Source: Sporocytophaga sp. (lineage in GTDB: Bacteria > Bacteroidota > Bacteroidia > Cytophagales > Cytophagaceae). From it: a DNA stretch of 64,000 nt. The number at the start of each line of letters is the position of its first letter. The first letter of the stretch is position 1. The translations under genes and the position numbers were made by a program. This document shows, piece by piece, positions 8,377 through 15,574 of this stretch. A model generated the notes under the pieces. The model ran no database searches, was not told the origin of the DNA, and saw only the letters and a program-made list of their open reading frames with translations. The DNA lies in assembly GCF_017745095.1 (NCBI RefSeq), contig NZ_JAGHZZ010000001.1, positions 124,001 to 188,000 of the forward strand. Reading direction: 5' to 3'.

Positions 8377-8399
8377 GTAACCGGTATACAATCGGTAAC
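8377..8399. promoter_or_regulatory. Probable HxlR operator (near-palindrome)
   Basis: GTAACCG at 8377-8383 and CGGTAAC at 8393-8399 form a nearly perfect inverted repeat (6 of 7 pairs) around a 9-nt centre. It sits between the hxlR start and its -7 element, where a dimeric winged-helix regulator could repress its own gene. Binding is inferred. Confidence 0.45.
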
Positions 8400-8405
8400 T
8401 GATTA

Positions 8406-8413
8406 CAAATATA
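8406..8413 (-). promoter_or_regulatory. -7 element for the HxlR gene
   Basis: The minus strand reads TATATTTG, a full match to the Bacteroidetes -7 consensus TAnnTTTG, about 43 bp upstream of the ATG at 8362. No clear -33 TTTG was found at the expected distance. Confidence 0.4.
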
Positions 8414-8426
8414 TAGCAATATGAAG

Positions 8427-8434
8427 TAGATTTG
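8427..8434 (+). promoter_or_regulatory. -7 element for the DoxX-like gene
   Basis: TAGATTTG on the plus strand matches TAnnTTTG and lies 25 bp upstream of the ATG at 8460, a fitting distance for a short leader. A -33 TTTG is not evident. Confidence 0.4.
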
Positions 8435-8459
8435 AGTTCAATCATAAAAAATAATTACA

Positions 8460-8825
8460 ATGAAAAAAGAGAAGATCATTTATTGGGTGACATCTGTGTT
8501 ATTGGCATTAATGTTTGCTTTCAGCAGTTTTATGTATTTAACCAAAAATGCGGAACTAGTGGAAAATTTCAAAAAGATAGGGTTTCCTGAATCTTTCATT
8601 ATGATACTAGGAACTGCAAAATTGCTTGCAGCGATTGCATTCATTGTGCCAGTGTGGAATCGTGCAAAGGACTGGGCTTATGCGGGTACCAGTTTTGTAC
8701 TTATTGGTGCAGTATGGGTGCATGTTGCCACACAGACGCCATTCATTGCTCCACTTATCGCCTTTGGAGTAACAGCACTTTCCTATTGGTCAGGGATTAA
8801 GCTGAATTCAAAGGCTAGTCAATAA
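8460..8825 (+). CDS. DoxX-like membrane protein
   Basis: This 121-residue protein has four predicted transmembrane helices. The sequence KKIGFPESFIMILGTAKLLAA is typical of the DoxX_2/DoxX-like family, in which a Gly-Phe-Pro turn precedes the second helix. GTAKLLAAIAFIVP and a final WSGIKLN are also characteristic. The family is linked to membrane redox reactions, but the substrate is unknown. It is transcribed away from an HxlR regulator that probably controls it, and it is followed by a strong terminator, so it is monocistronic. Confidence 0.88.
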   Translation: MKKEKIIYWVTSVLLALMFAFSSFMYLTKNAELVENFKKIGFPESFIMILGTAKLLAAIAFIVPVWNRAKDWAYAGTSFVLIGAVWVHVATQTPFIAPLIAFGVTALSYWSGIKLNSKASQ

Positions 8826-8860
8826 TTTGACCGTCTTTAGATAGTTAATACAAAAAATTC

Positions 8861-8909
8861 AATAAGCTGAAAGAGAAATTCTATAGTTTCTCTTTCAGCT
8901 TATTTTTTT
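8861..8909 (+). terminator. Strong rho-independent terminator
   Basis: An 18-bp perfect stem is formed by 8861-8878 (AATAAGCTGAAAGAGAAA) and 8887-8904, with an 8-nt loop and a following T-run. It ends the DoxX-like transcript. Confidence 0.9.
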
Positions 8910-9003
8910 AAAAGTAGTTTGTAACATTTTTTTCCTTCCTGCGCCCTATGTATAAAATGCGGAGAAAATAGCCGCCATATTCTCTAAAACTAACACATTA
9001 AGG

Positions 9004-10683
9004 ATGAAAAAACTTTACACTCATTTTTTGATTGGCATTTTTATGGTGACTACGGCCCAGATAGTAAATGCTCAAAGTATCAGCTTTTCAAAGACAGCTA
9101 AATCAAGAATAAAAATTGAAGAAGCTGGGAAGATGGATTTTGGTACAGGTGCTTTTTCTATTGAAGCAGTATTCAAGGCAGTTCCTGGAAGTGGCTATTA
9201 TATGATCTTGTCAAAGAGAGGAAACTCACGTACAGATGGATTTTTTCTAAGCCTTGATGGCAACGGCTCTCCAACTGTGCAATTAGATGGCGCGAATTAT
9301 TTTGGAGGGGTAAGAAATTTAAAAGATTATCAATGTCACCATATTGGATTGAGAAAGACGTCAGATAGTATATTGGTTTATGTTGATGGGATTTTGCTGG
9401 AGAAAGAAAAATTATATAATGCACATAATGTTACCCACAATGCCTCAGCACACATTGGGAACGATGAAGCTGATTCATTTGAACATGGATTTGAAGGTGT
9501 AATTAAAGAAGTGAGAGTATGGAATGTAGCATTAAATGTAAAAGACTTTTTGGATAGAAAGGACCGCCAATTGAGCCAGACAGAGGTAGATTCTGAAAGC
9601 TTGGTAGGTTACTGGAGATTAAATGAAACTTCTGGTCAGTCGGTAAAAGATTTATCAAAGTCAGATCATATGTCGTACCTGGGAAGTTCATCTGTTGATA
9701 CAAATTTTGACCCTTCTTTTTCTGCAAACGGTTGTGAAATTACTGAAGTAGAAGAGCCGCAAATTGGCAATGGACTTAAGTTTGTAAAGGCAGACAAAAC
9801 AAGAGCAATCGCACCTCAAAATGATAAACTGGATTTTCGTACAGGCAATTTCACAATAGAAGCGACAATCAACACCAATGAAAAAGCAACAGGATATTCA
9901 ATGATTGTTTCTACAAGAACAAGCATCACAGATGGATTTTTCCTAAGCCTGACTTCGGATGGAAGGCTTATCGCGCAAATTGAAGGGGCGAACTATGAAA
10001 CAAATTCGAATCCTGAAATCCGAGACAACAAGTGCCACTTTATTGCTTTAAAAAGACAAGGAGATAGCTTGTTCTTTTATGTTGACGACATGGTAGTTCA
10101 GAACCTTAAAATGTATAATAAAGGTGATATCGTCAATTACACAAATGTTGTTATTGGAAATGATGCTGCAGGTAGCTATTCGCATGGCTTCGAAGGATTT
10201 ATAAGAGAGGTAAGGTTATGGAACGTTTCCAGAACATCTGCAGATCTAAAAAAATATCATGATACAGAGCTTGTTGGAAATGAGACCGGTCTTGCTGCTT
10301 ATTGGAAACTTAATGAAGGAGCAGGACAAGTCTGTAAAGATTATTCCATTAACAACAATACAGCAGTTCTTGGGTCAAGTGTAAATGTTGAATTTACAGA
10401 TCCACTGTGGGATGTGAATTCATGTGCACCACCAGTAATTGCAGGTTTGCAAACAAGTGAAAGTAGCAAAGTTGTAGTTTATCCAAACCCTGCTGAAGAC
10501 TATGTGAATATAAACATATCGGATTCATTCACATTTGAAATCATTAATTCCACAGGAACTATTGTTGCAACTGGCAGACGTGAAGGAAATGAAGGTATAG
10601 ATATCAGTAATCTTGAAAGTGGCTTATATATCATAAAAATCAATGACACTTATACTTCCCGCCTGGCGACATTTTTAAAGTAA
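9004..10683 (+). CDS. Secreted double-LamG protein with T9SS sorting domain
   Basis: This is a 559-residue secreted protein. A signal peptide (residues 1-23, ending VNAQ) precedes two tandem concanavalin-like LamG domains, about 30-245 and 255-475. They are clearly an internal duplication: FGTGAFSIEA and FRTGNFTIEA, TDGFFLSL in both, and HGFEGVIKEVRVWNV versus HGFEGFIREVRLWNV. The last 70 residues are a type A T9SS sorting domain (VVVYPNPAEDYVNI at its start, GLYIIKI near the end), so the protein should cross the outer membrane by T9SS. LamG domains usually bind glycans or proteins, so a surface adhesion or carbohydrate-binding role is inferred. No catalytic domain is present. Confidence 0.92.
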   Translation: MKKLYTHFLIGIFMVTTAQIVNAQSISFSKTAKSRIKIEEAGKMDFGTGAFSIEAVFKAVPGSGYYMILSKRGNSRTDGFFLSLDGNGSPTVQLDGANYFGGVRNLKDYQCHHIGLRKTSDSILVYVDGILLEKEKLYNAHNVTHNASAHIGNDEADSFEHGFEGVIKEVRVWNVALNVKDFLDRKDRQLSQTEVDSESLVGYWRLNETSGQSVKDLSKSDHMSYLGSSSVDTNFDPSFSANGCEITEVEEPQIGNGLKFVKADKTRAIAPQNDKLDFRTGNFTIEATINTNEKATGYSMIVSTRTSITDGFFLSLTSDGRLIAQIEGANYETNSNPEIRDNKCHFIALKRQGDSLFFYVDDMVVQNLKMYNKGDIVNYTNVVIGNDAAGSYSHGFEGFIREVRLWNVSRTSADLKKYHDTELVGNETGLAAYWKLNEGAGQVCKDYSINNNTAVLGSSVNVEFTDPLWDVNSCAPPVIAGLQTSESSKVVVYPNPAEDYVNINISDSFTFEIINSTGTIVATGRREGNEGIDISNLESGLYIIKINDTYTSRLATFLK

Positions 10684-10713
10684 TTTTTTTTGTTTTTTTA
10701 GTTTGGGAAAATC

Positions 10714-10747
10714 GGCCGGTCCATAATTTATGACCGGCCATTTTTTT
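10714..10747 (+). terminator. Terminator after the LamG gene
   Basis: Arms GGCCGGTC and GACCGGCC (10714-10721 and 10732-10739) with a 10-nt loop are followed by a T-run. The hairpin lies 31 bp past the stop. Confidence 0.88.
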
Positions 10748-11006
10748 GTCCGTTATAATTTTATTAAATCATTGATTGACCCTGAAGGTCATCTTTCATT
10801 GGGAAAAAGATATACAAAGAGAAGGCAATTGTATTTATTCAGTAATAGATTTTACTATTTGCTTAATTAGCAAATTACTTTTTCAAATTTGTATTTTTCT
10901 AATTATTGGTTAAACATCTAAAATTGTACTTTTCTTAATATAAGTGTTAAGATTGAAAGAATATAGCCCATTTTTCTAGTTTTTGTCTAATTTTTTTGGT
11001 TTGGTT

Positions 11007-11039
11007 TTTGCATTTTTCACTACTAAGCTGTTACATTTG
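11007..11039 (+). promoter_or_regulatory. Bacteroidetes-type promoter of the TerB-like gene
   Basis: TTTG at 11007-11010 (-33) and TACATTTG at 11032-11039 (-7 consensus TAnnTTTG) are separated by 21 bp, within the known range. Transcription would begin near 11046, so the ATG at 11064 is the real start and the upstream extension of the frame is not translated. Confidence 0.6.
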
Positions 11040-11063
11040 TCTCAGATAAAAATTGTAAAAAAT

Positions 11064-11507
11064 ATGGAACTCACACTAGATATTTTTGAGAGCAAAAAGA
11101 CTAAGGGAGTTAAAAGTCACATAAACAACCTTGTGGCAATTGCTAAATCAGACGGTAATTTTTCAATAGCAGAAAAGAGACTTATTTTTGAAATCGGAAA
11201 AAGAAACGGATTAAGTAACGACAAATTAAAGACAATAATTAAATCAGATAAAACTATCAAATTTAAAGTACCTAAAACGGATTCTGAGAGATTTGACAGA
11301 GTATATGATTTAGTTGAAATGGCAATAGTAGAAGGAGGCGATAATGAAAATGAAATTTCTGCATGTATTGAGATTGCGGAAAAACTAGGTTTCAGAAAAG
11401 CAATTGTAGGAGTACTAGTAAGAAAACTCGCTACAGGAATTACAGGAGAATTGCCGAAAACAAAAGAAGAATTAAAAGCAGAATGCGCAGACTTTCTTAG
11501 CTTTTAA
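11064..11507 (+). CDS. TerB-like family protein
   Basis: This 147-residue cytoplasmic all-helical protein has no signal peptide. LVAIAKSDGNFSIAEKRLIF, with Ala-Lys-Ser-Asp-Gly and a following Glu, is the TerB-type acidic metal-binding turn. A second half (VEMAIVEGGDNENEISACIE) repeats the pattern less exactly. TerB proteins are linked to tellurite resistance and stress signalling through a metal-sensing complex. No other ter gene lies nearby, so the role of this solitary copy is unknown. It has a good promoter and its own terminator and is therefore monocistronic. Confidence 0.75.
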   Translation: MELTLDIFESKKTKGVKSHINNLVAIAKSDGNFSIAEKRLIFEIGKRNGLSNDKLKTIIKSDKTIKFKVPKTDSERFDRVYDLVEMAIVEGGDNENEISACIEIAEKLGFRKAIVGVLVRKLATGITGELPKTKEELKAECADFLSF

Positions 11508-11560
11508 TCTTTAAAACTCATCTTGCACCTTATATTTTCGTAATACACTAAAGTGTTTAT

Positions 11561-11588
11561 AAAAAGGCCCTCGAGGAGGGCCTTTTTT
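11561..11588. terminator. Bidirectional terminator
   Basis: AAAAAGGCCCTC and GAGGGCCTTTTTT arms form a hairpin with A-runs and T-runs on both sides. It ends the TerB-like gene (plus strand). It may also end the flavoprotein gene on the minus strand, whose stop lies 143 bp away. Confidence 0.8.
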
Positions 11589-11599
11589 ATTGAACTTAA

Positions 11600-11652
11600 A
11601 TTAGCAACAGTTTGAGCAACAGCAACAAAATATTCCAGAAATAGTCTTGCTC
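11600..11652. repeat. Left copy of a 53-bp repeat flanking the flavoprotein gene
   Basis: ATTAGCAACAGTTTG continues into GAGCAACAGCAA, then a 21-bp core (CAAAATATTCCAGAAATAGTC) shown here as its two ends, CAAAATATT and AATAGTC, then TTGCTC. The first 26 bp recur in the same orientation at 12799-12824. The core recurs in the opposite orientation at 12825-12845. The two copies bracket the flavoprotein gene. Confidence 0.75.
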
Positions 11653-11731
11653 TATTCTTCTCTGATTATTTCCAGTCTGTGCAAACAGTAAGTATATTTA
11701 GCTACCGATTACTCAACTTTTAGCTTTTCGC

Positions 11732-12652
11732 TTAAAATTCCATTTCACTAAGTTCCTTATTGGTAGCGGCGCCAGCCATGTTTCCTGAAGAAACAGCATT
11801 GGCAACGGAGCGCATAAAACTGCTGTTGTCCCCGCAGGCAAAGATTCCCGGAACTGTCGTCTTCTGCATATTATCAATTTTAATATAGCCTTGCTCCGTA
11901 ATTTCGCATCCAAGAGCAACAGGTATATCGGAATGCTGTTCAAAAAGTGGCTTGGCATACAATGCTTGCAGAGGAATTTTAGATCCATCATTGAAGATTA
12001 CTTCTTCAAGATAACCTTCCTTGTGCTTTACTTCAGCAATTTCTTTTTCAACAATTGTAATATTATGTTCTTTTAATTTTACAGTTTGTTCATTTGTTAA
12101 AGTAGACTTTCCGCCGGTTATCAATACCAGATCTTTTGTAAGATTGTAAATCAAAGGAGTGAAATGAAAAGCGAGGTCACCATTGGCCATGACGGCTGTC
12201 TTTTTTTCACGGTATTCATAACCATGGCAATATGGACAATGGATTACAGAAATACCCCAGCAAACTGAAAAACCTGGTATTGCAGGCATTATGTCTCTGA
12301 TGCCTGTAGCAAAAATCAGTTTTTTACTTCTTAATTTTTCTCCGGATTTTGTCTCTATTTCAAATCCTTCATCCAGTTTTCTACCCTTTGTTGCCAAGCC
12401 TTTATAAAAACTTATGGATTTATATTGCTCAACCTGTTGCTTTGCAATTGCTGCAATTTCAGCTGGTTTTTTACCATCGTGCGTAATGAAATTTTGAGAA
12501 TGCGGTGTTGTAGCATTACATGGTTTGCCATCATCTATTACAAGTACTTTCCGTAAAGACCTTCCCAGGGCCATAGCTGCGGATAGGCCCGAATAGCTGC
12601 CTCCAACTATAATACAGTCATAATAATCCATCGACATAATTTTATCTTTCAT
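11732..12652 (-). CDS. Thioredoxin-reductase-like NAD(P)/FAD oxidoreductase
   Basis: This is a 306-residue cytoplasmic flavoprotein. The FAD-binding motif VGGSYSGLSAA lies at about residues 16-26. The redox motif CPYC is at 139-142 within HCPYCHGYE, and the C-terminal FAD motif GIFACGDNSS is present. This is the thioredoxin reductase fold, but the NAD(P)-binding glycine motif is atypical (VMANGDLAFH). Many such proteins with CPYCHG act on partners other than thioredoxin. Starts at residues 6 and 8 are possible because of nearby ATGs. No thioredoxin gene is adjacent. Repeated sequences flank the gene on both sides, so it may have moved as a unit. Confidence 0.88.
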   Translation of the reverse strand: MKDKIMSMDYYDCIIVGGSYSGLSAAMALGRSLRKVLVIDDGKPCNATTPHSQNFITHDGKKPAEIAAIAKQQVEQYKSISFYKGLATKGRKLDEGFEIETKSGEKLRSKKLIFATGIRDIMPAIPGFSVCWGISVIHCPYCHGYEYREKKTAVMANGDLAFHFTPLIYNLTKDLVLITGGKSTLTNEQTVKLKEHNITIVEKEIAEVKHKEGYLEEVIFNDGSKIPLQALYAKPLFEQHSDIPVALGCEITEQGYIKIDNMQKTTVPGIFACGDNSSFMRSVANAVSSGNMAGAATNKELSEMEF

Positions 12653-12687
12653 GTTTTAAATTCAGGGTATTGTTTCTGATATTTACC

Positions 12688-12761
12688 GTGGTGTCAGGTC
12701 TTTCGACCTGACACACAATTTGTTAAAATTGTCGGATCGAAAGACCATGGCCGTCAACTTA
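12688..12761. repeat. Palindromic repeat, left end of a MITE-like element
   Basis: GTGTCAGGTC-TTTC-GACCTGACAC at 12691-12714 is a perfect 10-bp-stem hairpin preceded by GTG. A related block follows at 12734-12761 with TCGAAAGACC and then CCATGGCCGTCAACTTA. Both blocks have inverted counterparts at 12921-12955. Confidence 0.7.
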
Positions 12762-12798
12762 AGCAAGTTTAGAATTACATAATTCTTAATTAAAGAAA

Positions 12799-12857
12799 AT
12801 TAGCAACAGTTTGAGCAACAGCAAGACTATTTCTGGAATATTTTGTTGCTGTTGCTC
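12799..12857. repeat. Right copy of the repeat, with perfect 12-bp inverted arms
   Basis: ATTAGCAACAGTTT precedes GAGCAACAGCAA (12813-12824), a 21-bp core (12825-12845) and TTGCTGTTGCTC (12846-12857). The outer arms are exact reverse complements. The core is the reverse complement of the core in the left copy. Confidence 0.8.
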
Positions 12858-12920
12858 TCTTTTCCATTATTACTTCTCTTTTATATAGCAGGGAAAACTA
12901 TTTTTTACTTGTCTCATCAC

Positions 12921-12955
12921 TAAGTTGACGGCTATGGTCGAAAGACCCGACACCA
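12921..12955. repeat. Palindromic repeat, right end of the MITE-like element
   Basis: TAAGTTGACGGCTATGG is followed by TCGAAAGACCCGACACCAC. Its reverse complement begins GTGGTGTCGGGTCTTTCGACC, which matches 20 of 21 bases at 12688-12708. It continues with the CCATAGCCGTCAACTTA block found at 12745-12761. Together, 12688-12955 looks like a 268-bp element with terminal inverted repeats and no coding capacity. Confidence 0.65.
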
Positions 12956-13004
12956 CAATAAGCGTTCGTAAATATATACTTTCAACCTTAAGCTTTAAAC
13001 TTTA

Positions 13005-14834
13005 TTACAAATATCCCCGGGCCTGTAGATTAAAGAGTTCGGCGTAACGACCTTCTTTTTTGAGCAGTTCTTCATGAGATCCTATTTCCAGAAGTTGACC
13101 ATTTTCTATTACAAGAATTCTGTCTGCCATGCGTACTGTGGAGAATCGGTGGCTTATTAATACTGCTGTTTTGCCTTTGGTCAGTTCAGAAAATCTGACA
13201 AAAACTTCATGCTCGGCTCTTGCATCCAAAGCGGCTGTGGGCTCATCAAGGATAAGAACCTGTGCATCCCGCATATAGGCCCTGCCAAGAGCAATTTTCT
13301 GCCATTCACCTCCGGAAAGGTCTACCCCTTCTGCAAAGCGACGACCTATAACTTGCTCGTATCCTTTTGGTAATTTGAGAATAACAGAGTCTGCAAGGCT
13401 TTTAGATGCTGCATGTTCTATCCTGGAGGTATTTTCTTTCTGCTCTATTCTTCCTACAGCAATGTTATTTCCTGCAGTCATTTGGAACCTGACAAAATCC
13501 TGAAATATAACCCCGATACCTGAACGCAATTCCAAAACATCATATTCTTTTATATCATAACCGTCAAGTAGAATTCTCCCTTCCGTGGGGTCATACAATC
13601 TGGCAAGGAGTTTTACCAGCGTTGTTTTACCAGCGCCGTTTTCTCCTACTAGCGCCAGTTTTTCACCAGCATTTAAAGTAAAATTTAAATTTCTGATAGC
13701 CCATTTTTCGGCATGTTTATATTTAAAGCCGATGTTTTCAAAAAGAAAACCTTGCTGTATTGGGTTTGGAAAAGGTCTTGGAGTTATTGGGCTAATGATT
13801 TCCGGTTTTAATTCAAAAAAGTCAAAAAGGTCTTTCAGATATAAGGAACCTTCTGCAATTGTGGAAAATCTTGTAAGCATTGATTGAAGCAATGACCTTA
13901 ATTGATTGAAGGAGCCTGCAAGGAAGGTGAGGTCACCCAGCGATAGATTACCATTAACTGTTTTGATGATGATAAATACATATGCCCCATAATATCCTGC
14001 GCTACCTATTGCGGCCAGTGCACCTCCCCACATTGCCCTTTTGGACGCCAAAGCTTTATTGGCCTTATAGAATTTTGAAGAGAGCTCAGCAAATCTCGAT
14101 TTTAGAAAGTCTGACAAATTAAAGATTTTGACTTCTTTTGCTGTTTCATCGCTTGCTCCAATGTAGCGGATATAATCCAATTCGCGCCTTTCAGGAGTTT
14201 GTCCGTGCACTAGAGAGTAAGTCTTTTCGTTAAAATGTGCTTCCCCTAGAAATGCTGGGATGACAGCAATCAACAATAATAATATAAGCCAAGGATTAAA
14301 AAGGATAAGACCGGCAGAAAGACCAGCTAAGGATATGGCATCCTGCATCTGGCTTAGCACTTGAGACATCAGCACAGTACGGCCCAGGGTTTGTCTCCTT
14401 GCACGCTCCAGCTTGTCATAAAATTCAGAATCTTCAAAGTGATTCATATCAAGCTGAGCGGCATGGTCCATTAGTTTCAGGGAAGTACTATTTGCAACCA
14501 GGTCGCCTAGTAGGCTGTCCAACAGCGCAATTGCTCTTGAAAGTAAATCCGAGAGGATAGCCAATGCAAACTCACTTCCTACAAGAATCCAAAGCCTGGA
14601 GGTAACTTCTGTCTGGTGTCCTGAAATCATAACGATTTCATCAATGATTTTACGTGCAATTAAAAGCATCATAAGAGGAATGATACCTTTAACGATTCTC
14701 AGAACCCCATTTGAAACAGCCATTGAAGGACTTGCCTTCCAGATTATCTTAAAAAAGGGGAGGAGGTTTTTCAATGCTCCATACCGCTCTGTGAGGGTAG
14801 GGTTGTTTTTCCCTTGTGATGGTTTTCTCAGCAT
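13005..14834 (-). CDS. ABC transporter, fused permease and ATPase (MsbA-like exporter)
   Basis: This is a 609-residue half-transporter that should work as a homodimer in the inner membrane. The N-terminal 340 residues hold about six membrane helices with ABC_membrane features. The ATPase domain has Walker A GENGAGKT at 397-404, the Q-loop in VIFQDF, the signature LSGGE at 506-510, Walker B VLILDEP at 526-532 and the H-loop His at 562. The architecture resembles MsbA and other lipid or peptide exporters. The substrate is unknown. The coupling helices include an Arg/Glu-rich EYDVLELRS segment. The gene stands alone. The MITE-like repeats begin 50 bp past its stop. Confidence 0.92.
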   Translation of the reverse strand: MLRKPSQGKNNPTLTERYGALKNLLPFFKIIWKASPSMAVSNGVLRIVKGIIPLMMLLIARKIIDEIVMISGHQTEVTSRLWILVGSEFALAILSDLLSRAIALLDSLLGDLVANSTSLKLMDHAAQLDMNHFEDSEFYDKLERARRQTLGRTVLMSQVLSQMQDAISLAGLSAGLILFNPWLILLLLIAVIPAFLGEAHFNEKTYSLVHGQTPERRELDYIRYIGASDETAKEVKIFNLSDFLKSRFAELSSKFYKANKALASKRAMWGGALAAIGSAGYYGAYVFIIIKTVNGNLSLGDLTFLAGSFNQLRSLLQSMLTRFSTIAEGSLYLKDLFDFFELKPEIISPITPRPFPNPIQQGFLFENIGFKYKHAEKWAIRNLNFTLNAGEKLALVGENGAGKTTLVKLLARLYDPTEGRILLDGYDIKEYDVLELRSGIGVIFQDFVRFQMTAGNNIAVGRIEQKENTSRIEHAASKSLADSVILKLPKGYEQVIGRRFAEGVDLSGGEWQKIALGRAYMRDAQVLILDEPTAALDARAEHEVFVRFSELTKGKTAVLISHRFSTVRMADRILVIENGQLLEIGSHEELLKKEGRYAELFNLQARGYL

Positions 14835-14902
14835 TTTATACTTCTGTGCTTATTGATAAACTTTTAAAGTCAAGCAAAGGTAAGCAAGAGAAGTTCAGAA
14901 CG

Positions 14903-14934
14903 AAAAAGCCCTTTGCAGGAGGTGCAAAGGGCTT
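14903..14934 (-). terminator. Terminator after a small lipoprotein gene
   Basis: AAGCCCTTTGCA (14906-14917) and TGCAAAGGGCTT (14923-14934) enclose GGAGG. On the minus strand the stem is followed by a T-run. It lies 23 bp past the stop of the lipoprotein gene. Confidence 0.85.
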
Positions 14935-14956
14935 CATATATTTTTCCAAAATTTCA

Positions 14957-15400
14957 TTATTTTCTGTATCCTTTAAAAGAAATTGTCTGACTATGTAATG
15001 AATCTTTAAACCACCCCTTGGTTTCAAAGGAATAATGTAATTCTCTATTTTCTATAAATTTAAATGAAAGGACTGTGTTTTTCCCGAGCCACTTCATATA
15101 AATGTCAATTGTATCCAGCTTGAATTTGTATTGATGATTTCGACAGACGAATTTGAGACTATCCTGGTTGATAAGTGAAACTTCGATTTTGTCATTATAT
15201 GTAGAATCTACATTGACGTAGTCAGAGTTGTTTCCCGCATCTGAAGTCTGTTCATGGGTTTGACCTTCATAGACGCCTACAACATCTCTGTTGTATACAT
15301 AGGTTGTAGAAGGGCTTGCTTCATCTTCTTTGTTTTTTTTACAAGCAATAGTTGCTAAAAAGGCAAAGCTAAGTAGACAAATGATTGTGCGGTTCTTCAT
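14957..15400 (-). CDS. Small hypothetical lipoprotein
   Basis: This 147-residue lipoprotein has signal peptide MKNRTIICLLSFAFLATIAC, followed by KKNKEDE. The ATG at 15400 places Met-Lys at the start of the hydrophobic core; an ATG four codons upstream is the alternative. The mature domain (VVGVYEGQTHEQ, then alternating strands ending in SFKGYRK) resembles small lipocalin-like or beta-sandwich lipoproteins common in Bacteroidota. No family is assigned with confidence. It is a single-gene unit with its own terminator. Confidence 0.75.
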   Translation of the reverse strand: MKNRTIICLLSFAFLATIACKKNKEDEASPSTTYVYNRDVVGVYEGQTHEQTSDAGNNSDYVNVDSTYNDKIEVSLINQDSLKFVCRNHQYKFKLDTIDIYMKWLGKNTVLSFKFIENRELHYSFETKGWFKDSLHSQTISFKGYRK

Positions 15401-15574
15401 GTCTGTCAACAATTTTTTGTCTTAACTTCCAGATTAACAATATGTTTAGAAAAGTGTTTTCTTGTACGTATAAAAGAAGGTGTTGTGCGTGTAAAGATTA
15501 AATGCTAAATTTTTATGTTTAAGCTTTAGTTTTAATTGTGAATTATTAGTTGGATTGTGGAAATTAATTAGACG

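Larger units (their letters stand above)
10684..11063. other. 380-bp intergenic region
   Basis: This stretch holds the terminator of the LamG gene and the promoter of the TerB-like gene. Between them lies a small inverted repeat, ATTTGC-TTAATTA-GCAAAT, at 10857-10875, a possible operator. A frame opening at 10983 continues into the TerB-like gene, but it overlaps the promoter and is unlikely to be translated. I see no other gene. Confidence 0.5.

Noticed and set aside
8920-8927. TGTAACAT upstream of the LamG T9SS gene as an ECF promoter
   Set aside because: The -35 block is present, but no GTCTC-like sequence occurs at the right spacing.
11034-11044. ATTTGTCTCAG upstream of the TerB-like gene as another ECF promoter
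   Set aside because: It matches the -10 block of the sigma-operon promoter, but no TGTAAC block lies 12 bp upstream. The same bases form part of a better TTTG/TAnnTTTG promoter.
10983-11063. N-terminal extension of the TerB-like gene from an ATG-like start at 10983
   Set aside because: It overlaps the promoter elements and gives an unrelated hydrophobic start. The ATG at 11064 fits the family and the predicted transcript.
11600-12857. Repeats of GAGCAACAGCAA around 11.6 and 12.8 kb as a CRISPR remnant
   Set aside because: Only two copies exist, 1.2 kb apart, with no regular spacers and no cas genes. The arrangement is that of dispersed repeats.
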